From: Lytechinus variegatus
Lineage: Eukaryota; Echinodermata; Echinoidea; Temnopleuroida; Toxopneustidae
Assembly: GCF_018143015.1 (NCBI RefSeq)
Contig: NC_054751.1
Location: forward strand, 30,395,783 to 30,459,782
DNA length: 64,000 nt
Direction: 5' to 3'
Part shown: in pieces, positions 55,495-64,000 of the stretch
How the letters are laid out: each line of letters begins with the position of its first letter
Position numbering within the stretch: position 1 is the stretch's first letter
Position numbers and translations under genes: made by a program
The notes under the pieces: generated by a model
Told to the model about the DNA's origin: nothing
Seen by the model: only the letters and a program-made list of their open reading frames with translations
Database searches by the model: none

Positions 55495-55614
55495 TACTAT
55501 TGACGGAGGGGACCACAAGGCAAAGTCTCAGCGGACCATATCCCTGACACTGACAGAACTAGAAACAGACCATGTCCACACTGCTGACAGACGACTGGGC
55601 CTGGGGCCAGTGCC
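55495..55614 (+). other. Possible non-coding 5' exon of MGMT
   Basis: A GC-richer stretch ending in CCA|GTGAGT at 55615, 190 bases before the acceptor of the first MGMT coding exon. Its open frame would hit a stop after splicing, so if used it is 5' UTR. A candidate acceptor is not clear-cut (CACAAG or TCTCAG near 55520-55530), or it may be the 3' part of a first exon. Confidence 0.3.
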
Positions 55615-55808
55615 AGTGAGTTTATCCATTCAAATAATGATGTAGATCAAGAATATTTCGATACCATCAGCATCATCAATCATCATCCAATTATGTATCT
55701 TTGACATTAACAAATAAACAGTTAGTAGACAAGATATGCATGGTTGGATTATTAATCATTTGAATTGTTTTCAACTTTCTTTTCTTTTTCTATATTATTT
55801 TTTACAGT

Positions 55809-55954
55809 ATGCCTTCCCTCAAGAGAGTAGCCTGTGACATGGCAACAGTTGTCATGTCAACACCAATTGGTCATGTGACAGTGACTGGATGTGATGTTGG
55901 TGTGCACAAGATTAGTTTGACAGCTGCAAAGACATTGCCAAAACAGAGCACAAA
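55809..55954 (+). CDS. MGMT: MGMT first coding exon
   Basis: TTTTTTACAG acceptor at 55807, then T-ATG; MPSLKRVACDMATVVMSTPI and on to KTLPKQST with the last Lys codon split, donor AA|GTGAGT. The alignment of VACDM with human DCEM supports this ATG as the start. Confidence 0.9.
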
Positions 55955-57968
55955 GTGAGTATTACAAATCGTGGAGGGGGGGGGGGGGGGCTATTGGTGT
56001 GCTTTTGAATAAGGATGCCAAATCATACCATGATTTCTCTTAAAATGTTATTTTGGGTTTAAGAGTAAGCCTACTATTATTGGGCCTCTGGGTTTTGTTA
56101 TGAACAAAAACTGCAAGTTTATGTGATAGAAAGTAGAATTAACAAATGATCACTTCTGAATCAACAGGTGCTTTATCAACCTGACCCCCCCCCTCCCCCC
56201 ATTAAAAAATATTTGGCTTGATTGTATCATGCATCATATCTTGTATTTTGTATTTTAGCTATACTGTATGTAGTATCTTGGAATATTTTAGATTTGTTTG
56301 ATAATAGTCCTTTCTCATGAACAGAAGCATCTGTAACTTGGTACTTGATTAATACTAGACCTAGTAGTAGTTTGAAATGTGTGTGTGTGTGTAGACAGGC
56401 AGATTAGTTCCTCTTCCATTACAGTAATCATCATTTGATGAATTAGTTGTGAGAGTAAACTCGTTTTCATTGATTAATAAAACCATCATCAAAGTTTATC
56501 TGTACCCTAAAAAAAGGAGATGACTTAAGACATTCTTTTTAAGTGAAACTTTTCCCCAATAAAAAAAAACATAATGGGGGAGGGGGGGGGGGGGGGGTAT
56601 ACTATCATGGATTTCAAAACATCAATGATCATTTTGAAAAATTAATTTCATGCCACCATTTTCAGATTTTGTAATGATTTTTTAAACAAGATTCTTGACC
56701 CTTTTTGGAAATCTTTAGATTTTCATATCACATGGCAAATCTCAGCAATATAATCATTCTGTTATAATTTCCATACCTCCTCACCAGAATAATTGAAGTA
56801 TTTGAGGAACCAAGCCATTGGTCAGCTTCCCTGAAGGAGTGCTCTGATTGGCTGAGAAAATATTTTGAAGATGCTAGTTTGATCATGAACCTCCCCCTTC
56901 CTCCTCTGCATATTACAGAATTTAAATCAGGTAAATTGTGATTCATCTTAAATCAGATTTATGTTTGAAAATTAATCAATATTAAAACCCGAAAATAAAG
57001 TGCAGGAATGATTTGTTATGCCAGTCAATATTTATTTGATTGTTTGTATATTGATATTCATAATTCATGTTCCATAAATCATCAAAGTACATTTCATAAT
57101 TATTTTTACAATGAAAAGATGCATCAACTGCAATACATTCAGGGTTGAAACGTACCAATGAAATGAAAAAGGTGGAGGGGCCTACTGAAAAGCAAAGCTT
57201 GTAAGATATAGACCCCCTATCAAAATTTTAAACAAGGGTAATATGATATAAGTAGAGTAAAAATAATCAGCAAAATTCAATAAATTAATACAGATAAAAA
57301 CGCTAACAGGAATGTATATACACTATATACAAAATTGAACATAATTCAAAATTACCTCAGTTGATTTCCAAATTAAATTTTTAGCCGTTCTCAAAGACAT
57401 TTCCTAAAATATTCCTGTGTTTGACAACAAAAATATAAGAAATATTTTGATGTTAAAGTATAGAGATATTTTCCCCTTTATTATGAATATTTTAGTTTTG
57501 CAATTTATATGAGGTTAAACTGTATTACTAGAGTTTACTGGTATGTGAATTGTATGAGGAAAAAGTTTTAAAAATATTTTGCAAACTAAGAATGACTTAG
57601 AACATTTTGGCTTTTACTTATCTTCAATTAATCCTACCACTGGTATTTATCTGTTTATGGTTTACTTGTAAATTTATGAAAGTCCCCTCTCTTTGATTAT
57701 TACAGACTCTTTCTCATCTCAAGTTTGGAGGAAGCTTGCATCCGATGTCCGAGCAGGACAGACCGTGACCTACGGAGAGCTCGCCGCTATGCTAGGCAAT
57801 CCTCATGGTGCTAGGGCAGTGGGCGGGGCAATGAGGCACAATCCCACCCCATTGGTGGTACCATGTCACAGGGTACTGGGAAGCGGAGGTAAGCTGGGAG
57901 GCTTCATGTCTGATAAGGGGATCGTCCTGAAGGAGTGGCTCTTGAAACATGAAGGAGCTAGTTATTGA
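55809..57968 (+). CDS. MGMT: MGMT, O6-methylguanine-DNA methyltransferase; spliced, 3 coding exons, 183 aa
   Basis: Family role: a suicide DNA-repair protein that moves the alkyl group from O6-alkylguanine to its own cysteine. Seen here: exons 55809-55954, 56788-56930 and 57706-57968, joined in frame (552 bases with stop). The N-terminal domain has STPIGHVTVTGCDVGVHKIS, aligning with human DSPLGKLELSGCEQGLHEIK. The C-terminal domain has TVTYGELAAMLGNP, ARAVGGAMRHNP and PCHRV. Cys150 is the acceptor, Tyr119 the base-flipping tyrosine and Arg133 the arginine finger (human 145, 114 and 128). KEWLLKHEG matches human KEWLLAHEG. Human MGMT has 207 residues; this one lacks the C-terminal extension. 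The ATG sits one base after a splice acceptor, so an upstream exon must exist. Divergent from CLINT1. Confidence 0.95.
56788..56930 (+). CDS. MGMT: MGMT second coding exon
   Basis: CACCAG acceptor; KIIEVFEEPSHWSASLKECS, then DWLRKYFED and LPPLHITEFKS, donor G|GTAAAT. Matches the human segment CTAWLNAYFH to VPALHHPVFQ. Confidence 0.92.
57706..57968 (+). CDS. MGMT: MGMT third coding exon (active site)
   Basis: ATTACAG acceptor; DSFSSQVWRKL, then the catalytic domain with the PCHRV cysteine codon TGT at 57864-57866, ending HEGASY and TGA. Intact reading frame with all catalytic residues. Confidence 0.97.
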
Positions 57969-58210
57969 GCGTAACTTCATCGAATTATGATATTACAGAT
58001 GATAATAGCCTCGGTTCACCCAAACATTAAGTTGATTAAATAGAGATAAGAATAAGCACAACCCTGAAAATGTCATCTAATGCGGATATGAAGTAATATT
58101 TGATATTTTAACGTACATGTATGTATTGCTGACTGGTAAATAACAGCACAACATGTGGTGGATGCTGAAAATGAAAGACCCAATGATGTTGTCTGCTGTT
58201 ATTTTTTTAA

Positions 58211-58216
58211 AATAAA
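58211..58216 (+). terminator. MGMT: Candidate MGMT polyadenylation signal (AATAAA)
   Basis: First AATAAA after the stop codon, 243 bases downstream. A second AATAAA lies at 58486-58491. Either would give a short 3' UTR starting at 57969. Confidence 0.5.
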
Positions 58217-58905
58217 ATTCTGAAATATCAAAATTAAACATGGTCTTATTCCTCCACGCTCATATGCCAAATTAAATGTAGAGCTTCTACATCTTTATGT
58301 CTACAAAATTTTGTATATTTCTTTGAAATATCATAACTTCTTATTTTACATCCAATGTTGGATGACATTTCATGTGTTTTGTTTGCAAATGCTTTTGTGC
58401 ACTACTTCTTACAATGCAAACGTTTCTGTCTCTTTGAGTTTGGACAAAATTTTGTCCTGTTCAGTTTTTAATTTGACTAGGTGTAAATAAAAATGAATGA
58501 TCTTCAAAAGTTAACTGAAATATTAAGTGTAGTTGAAGAGAGAATTTCTGCCTCTGGACTTGTATGTTCATTTCTTTAATATTTCAAATATTCAATTTGA
58601 AAACAGATACTTTTACTGCTGAGCTACACGTATGTTTTATCATTTGTTGCAATGTGTGAGAGAAGTAGTACAAGAGAGAAGGATCCAATGCTCTCTTTTA
58701 TATACAACTCCTGCCTTATTCCTTGCTGATAATTTTGTGTATATGATCATTCGTTGGTGATCTTTGAGTACAACTATTAGTTCAACATTAGAATTTATCA
58801 TTTTTTTTAATCAGTACAACATGACCTATTTAATTGTTTATCAAATTTGCATGTTGTAATTAAAAATTAGTAAAGGATTGCTCCCCTCTCACTCTCCTCC
58901 CCCGG

Positions 58906-59352
58906 GGGGGGGGGGGCACCTACATTGACGAGTGGATACCATGCGCGACCAAAAAAAAAACATGTAAAAAGGATGTCTTTTTCAAGATAGGGCACGTTAC
59001 GTACGTAATGTAATAAGGGTGTCAAAAACGCTAAAATAATGAAAAGAGTACAATTTGCGCGAGTTGGGCTGTACTAAACCCAATGATGTAGGTAAAGATA
59101 AAACCGATGTCCGTGTTTGAAATATGGCTGTACATGTACTTGTTTAGGCGTTCAATTCAGGGAATACTTGCAAATAGTATTGTTTTGTTTCCAATACTTG
59201 TTAAGGGTAGGGTTTCACACGAGGGTAGGGTTTCACATGCCAATACTTGTTAAGGGGTGCATTTTCAGAATATGGAAACTATGTGTTAAGGGTGCTTTTT
59301 GAGATCTCATGGTCGCACTTGTATCCACTCGTGAATGGAAGTGCTCCCCCTA
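58906..59352. mobile_element. Non-autonomous element, family G copy 2, inverted
   Basis: Starts GCACCTACATTGACGAGTGG / ATACCATGCGCGACC and ends TATCCACTCGTGAATGGAAG. CCAATACTTGTTAAGGG is repeated inside, and the ACGTTACGTACGTAATGT palindrome is present. Reverse orientation to 52663-53203; lies 940 bases below MGMT. Confidence 0.85.
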
Positions 59353-60085
59353 CTCTTGCTTTCCTTTACCTGGTTATTTGGTTATTCATTAGATACATTT
59401 GTAATGAAAATACAGGATACTTGTGAACACTTTAAATAAAAATTTAGAACATTTTTTTGTGTGTAATAAATCGCTGGGTAAAATAACACAAAAAAAATAT
59501 TCACTTTCTGTAATATCCTTTTTATGATACATACAGTACAAGAAAGAAAAAATATTGTGCATGATGAATATTTAATCACCCCCCCCCCCCCCCCCGATTT
59601 TCATTTATCGGCTGGTTTTATGTCTTCTTCCATAAAATATGTACTACATGTTTTCAAGAATGTGTAAAATTCAGGATTTTATCTAGTGAACTTATTATCC
59701 AGATTTATTACGGTATATTCTTTTCATTGCTGCACTTGAATTTATCAGCTGATGATTTGCTACTCCGAGAGAGTAAATGATTGTAGCCTTTTGACATTGT
59801 ATTTTGTATACGACAGTGTTCAGAAAGATTTGATTTATATGTTGTATGATACCCGAATCGATGTGTAATATTCATGTAAGATGTTCATAATACTAGTATA
59901 TGGAGACAAATTTTGCCAAATGGAACATGATATTCTTATATCTAACCTTTCTTACATGCCATGTTAATTTTCTTGTACTTGATTTCAGAATAAATATTTT
60001 TATATTGGAAATGGTTCTATACCTGTAATTTATTTATTTCATGTGATGATTTTTTTCATTTTACCAGAAGGTTTTTATTATGGTA

Positions 60086-61160
60086 GGTTTATTTCTCAAT
60101 TGGTCTAATGCCAATTCGTCTAATTACCAACTTAGAGAGTCAAAAGGGGCCTAAGCTTTCGATCCTAGCAGAATCTTCTTCGGAGGCAAAATGACAAACA
60201 TATAAAGTTGAACAACCATAATATAGAACACAGACATTCAACAGCAACACTGGAAACAAGGAGACAAAAGGGGCATTAGTGAGAAGAGATGACCAATCAG
60301 GTTAATGAAGGGGATGAAAGAAAAGGAGTAGGCAGACACAAAGGGAAGTTAGTGTAAGGCCAAAGAAAGACCTCAAGCGGGGAGGGATTAAGACATGAGG
60401 CAGGCAACATCAAACAGGATCTAGAACAAAACAGTGATGGGGGTATGAGGAAGAGATGAATAACAAGAGAATTAGTGAGAGGTGGGTCAAACAGATAACA
60501 AAGAAAGGCATAATAAACTGGTACATAAGTGTGAGGAAAAAGGGAAAGAAAAGGGAACAACTGATAATGTGCAAAAGACATAAGTATGTATGATAGAGCA
60601 TTAAACAAACTAAGAGAAAAAAGTAAGTCTAAAAAAAGAATCTATAAGTATAAAAGTATATAAATATATCCAAAAGGAAAAAATATATATGTATATATAT
60701 ACAAATGGTGTAACTGATATAATCTACTGAGTGTAAGGGGGAAAAAAAGAAGACTATATAGTAGAAAAAAAAACAAAAAAAACAACCTGTATATAAGGGA
60801 AGCAAATTACCAACTTGTCTACTATCATTTGGTCTATCATCAATTCGTCCACTGTCCACACGGTTTAATTGCCATTCCGTCCACTCGCCATTTTGTCTAA
60901 TGACCAATTGGTCCAATAGCCATTTTGTAGTCAATAAAACCATTTGGTCTAATTGAATAAGTGTTAATTGGACGAAATGAATGAAAGGAAAATGGGTAAT
61001 AGACCAACTGGTTATTAGATGAAATGGTCAAAGGCAAAGTGATGATTGGACCAAATGGTTGATAGATGAAATGTTGATGGACGGAATGGCATTAGACTTC
61101 ATGAAAGTAGACCATGTGGTGAGTGGATGAGTTAGCAATAGACGAGTTGGCAGTTCACCT
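60086..61160. mobile_element. GTCTAAT/ATTAGAC subrepeat element, copy 2, split by an insertion
   Basis: Same subrepeat grammar as 50465-51030 (GGTCTAATGCCAATTCGTCT, then CATTTCGTC-type strings inverted to AGTGGATGAGTTAGCAATAG and ACGAGTTGGCAGT). Interrupted at 60134-60804. Confidence 0.75.
60134..60804 (+). mobile_element. About 671 bp insertion with 12 bp target duplication (retroposon-like)
   Basis: AATTACCAACTT lies at 60122-60133 and again at 60805-60816. The inserted sequence becomes A-rich towards its 3' end (A-runs near 60766-60785) and has no terminal inverted repeat. A 12 bp duplication with an A-rich end fits a non-LTR-driven insertion. Contains AAGCTTTCGATCCTAGCAGA near its start; no coding frame recognised. 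Confidence 0.75.
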
Positions 61161-61191
61161 TATGGTAGCCATACTATCACAATGATAACAA

Positions 61192-62219
61192 TAAAGGAGA
61201 AGTTCACCCTTACGAACATGGTTTTGATGAAAGCAAACAAATATTGTTGAAGGTTTGATGAAAATCTGTCAAGAATAAGAGTTATGGGTTTTTAATTTTT
61301 TTGATTTTGTGATGTGACAGCTCAATCAGCTTTTCAATATGTTGTGTGATATCAATTCCCTTGGAATGCAAATTTTCTTTTAAAGGTCAAGTCCACCTAA
61401 GAAAAATGTTGATTTGAATCAATAGAGAAAAATCAGACAAGCACAATGCTGAAAATTTCATCAAAATCGGATGTAAAATAAGAAAGTTATGACATTTCAA
61501 AGTTTCGCTTATTTTAACAAAATAGTTATATGAACGAGCCAGTTACATCCAAATGAGAGAGTTAATGATGTCACTCACTCATTATTTCTTTTCTTTTTTA
61601 TTGTTTGAATTATACAATATTTCAATTTTTACGAATTTGATGAGGACCTCCTAGCCTGAAACACAAAATGTTGAAGTAATGGAATACCAAGTGTTCAGGG
61701 AGGAATGAAACTTCATTTCACGACAGTGACGAGAAAATAGAAATATTTCATATAACAAAATACAAAAGAAATAGTGAGTGATGTCATCAGTTCCTCATTT
61801 GCATACCAACTGAGATGAGCATATAACAGTTTTGTGAAATGAAGCTAAAATTATAAATGCCATAACTTTTGATGAAATTTTCAGTGTTGTGTTTTTCTCT
61901 TTTTATTCAAATCAAGTTTTTGTTGGGTGGACTTGTCCTTTGTAAGAAATTCTGTTTGCACGGTGGATACATCACCAGACACCTCGTTTCATGCCCCCTT
62001 CTACAAGATTTCTTTTTAAAATTTATGGATTTCTATGACATCTTGTAAGGTGAAGCTGCCTGGATATGAAGTCACAAATCACTTGAGAACCTTGAAAATT
62101 CAAATCTCTCTCATTCTTTTTATATTTTTCAAATATTTGTCCTTCACCATTATATTTCTTTCTTTTTTTTTCTGCTTTTCGTATATCCAACTCGTCGTCA
62201 GAGTGAACTTCCCCTTTAA
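61192..62219. mobile_element. Foldback element, outer member of a nested pair
   Basis: TAAAGGAGAAGTTCACCCTT at the left and GAGTGAACTTCCCCTTTAA at the right are inverted. It is interrupted by the element at 61383-61940. Confidence 0.75.
61383..61940. mobile_element. Foldback element, inner member of a nested pair
   Basis: AAAGGTCAAGTCCACCTAAG and GGTGGACTTGTCCTTT are inverted, with arms well over 100 bases (GTGATGTCACTCACTCATTA / TAGTGAGTGATGTCAT; ATAAGAAAGTTATGAC / CCATAACTTTTGATG). AAAGG ends resemble those of the outer element and of 5230-5808. Confidence 0.8.
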
Positions 62220-64000
62220 GGTTTTTTTTTAAATTCTACGTGATTTCAAGGAGGAGGATGGCACAGCCCAAGAAGACGGAAGAGAGTAGGAAGGTTGGGT
62301 TTCAGATGGGAAATGCACTGAATTTTTAGAGTGTAGGGGTTCCGTGTGATTGCCTTGAGTGAGGTGAAATGGCCAACCCCTTCCTAACAGACAAAACTGG
62401 ATTTAATTATTGACTATTGACTGAGTGACTGACTGCAGTTTCCCCACTTACACCAAAGAAAAAACAACAACTTGATTTGCGTGATTGTAATCTGAATGAA
62501 GTCTAGACTAAATTAGAATTTCATTTTCAGTTAGTCCACATCTCTATTGAATGTTACATGAAGGTTTCAGATAAATCATCTGCCATATTTCGTATTCAGG
62601 ACCGAGAGAGTTTAACAAAGAATTCACCAAAATTCACATTTTTTTTTCATTTTATTACAATTCATTTCTCACGCAATATTTGCAGAAGGATCAAAATAAT
62701 CTGTACCTATATTGGATGGCAACAAACTTTGTGATAGTGTAGTTTGAGAGATAACGTTGGCCTTGTGTAGTTGCAGTTGAGTTTACATACATTGTAAATT
62801 GTAGCAACTGCCAAGGAAAACTTAATTGTGATTTTCCGCTGTGACCTGCTACCATGGTAGTAGTCATAGAGGCAATGTTACCTCTGGAAAAAAAAAGCTG
62901 TGAATTCATGTACAAATCCAATGCAAATTGTGTAGTTAGCCAAAATTCATAAATGTATCATTTCTACTTTTACTGATTAAACTGAATTAAGATTTATGAA
63001 ATGGGACTAAAATTGTGCACATCATGTGACATATCCCTAAAAGATCAACATTCCTTGACACTTCATGATTTTATTTGGTCACTTTATTTAAAGGCATCAT
63101 TCACCGACAGTCTTTGTCAGCCCTTATGGTTGGCTGCACAGTTTAGAAGTTCATGTTACTATGGTAACTGTGGCGACTTTAAAGAGATGACAGAACAAGT
63201 CCCCTGGGTCTCAAGAAGAAAAAGTTGTGCTTCATAATCCTTATTATTTCTTATAAAAACTGGGGCCTGTTGTATAAAGAGTTGCAATCAAACACGGCTA
63301 CGGAAATCAATGCAACTTGCCTTTCTGCCAATTAAAAGCATGTATTAGAGACTTGTGCTTGACCTATTCAAGTTGCGTTTTAACCCAAAAAGGCCAGCTC
63401 CCTACATTTATCACCATAAATCCGCCAAGCAAATTTTTTACCGCGCCACTCACTATTTACTCTCGAATCTCGCATAACTTTAGAGACCAAATTCTCAGTT
63501 ACGAAACTAAGCAACATTATGTTAGTGCATGTCAGACCCAAAACTGCTCAAAAACATGAATTCATGTACAAATCCAATGCAAAATGTGTATTTACCCACA
63601 ATTCATAAATGTATCATTATTTTCCACTTTTACTGATTCAAACATCATTAATTTTGTCTTTTTTGTGATAAAAAAAAGTCCACAACAATATCCATCAACA
63701 AAACAATAAAAAACAAAAGGTAGAAAAACAAGGAAATACATAAGAAATTAACAAAAACATCAAAATACATAAAAAAAATTTGATACCAAATTTTTATTTA
63801 AAATTACATTTGATCAGGATCCTTCAAAGAGTCTTTGAATTAAAAATAGTTCGGGGGGCTTTTGGGGCCGTATGATAGTTGATTAGAACAAATGTTTTAT
63901 TACATGCATAAATAAGCATTTAATTCATTAAATAAAAAATCTTATTGTTTCAAAAAAATCAACCGTATAGCCTTGTAGATTCATCGCACACTACCAACGT
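62220..64000. other. Intergenic DNA, no gene recognised
   Basis: Apart from the direct repeats at 62902 and 63558 I see only short chance frames. A GGGGCCTGTTGTATAAAGAG string at 63264 resembles a MITE end without a clear partner. Confidence 0.45.
62902..63650. repeat. Direct repeats of about 90 bases flanking a 560-base spacer
   Basis: GAATTCATGTACAAATCCAA / TGCAAA(A/T)TGTGTA and AATTCATAAATGTATCATT occur at 62902-62992 and 63558-63648 in the same orientation. Confidence 0.8.

Noticed and set aside
55292..55645. 117-codon plus-strand frame upstream of MGMT
   Set aside because: Spliced at 55615 to the MGMT acceptor, its frame meets a stop within ten codons, and its start lies in unremarkable AT-rich sequence. 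Kept only as a possible untranslated exon.

Overview
The window is eukaryotic: AT-rich DNA with two spliced genes, GT-AG introns of 0.4 to 9 kb, and most of the remainder made of transposable elements. Gene content and repeat style (a 150-190 bp core tandem array ending in a GCC run, a tRNA-derived SINE, an L2/CR1-type LINE, many foldback elements with GTTTCA(T/C)(A/G)AA-type ends) suggest a marine invertebrate deuterostome, probably an echinoderm such as a sea urchin. That assignment is inference from style, not from a database match.

Minus strand, 50207 down to 10256: a 13-exon CLINT1 (epsinR/enthoprotin) gene, 2190 coding bases, 729 residues. All junctions have consensus splice sites and stay in frame. 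Exons 1-4 encode the ENTH domain. Exons 6-8 encode a disordered linker with FxDF/FGDF adaptor motifs and an LLSLD clathrin box. Exons 9-13 encode a Met/Gln/Gly/Pro-rich tail. The introns hold most of the repeats: a full-length-ORF LINE in intron 5 (37.4-40.7 kb), a ~2.2 kb minisatellite, a core-repeat array and an 8-bp-TSD DNA transposon in intron 9 (18.8-26.8 kb), another hAT-like element in intron 10, and a 419 bp foldback element in intron 11.

Plus strand, 55809-57968: MGMT (O6-alkylguanine-DNA alkyltransferase), three coding exons, 183 residues, with the PCHRV active site. CLINT1 and MGMT are divergently oriented with start codons 5.6 kb apart. A CpG-richer, promoter-like stretch at 49.4-50.4 kb covers the CLINT1 start; on the plus strand it holds a possible distal first exon that would splice in frame onto MGMT.

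Flanks: 1-10 kb (downstream of CLINT1) has small tandem duplications, foldback elements, a SINE and one unrecognised 125-codon frame broken by a single TGA. From 58.2 to 64 kb there are nested foldback elements, a ~670 bp insertion with a 12 bp target duplication, and no recognisable gene. I found no tRNA or rRNA gene, no CRISPR array and no prokaryotic feature.
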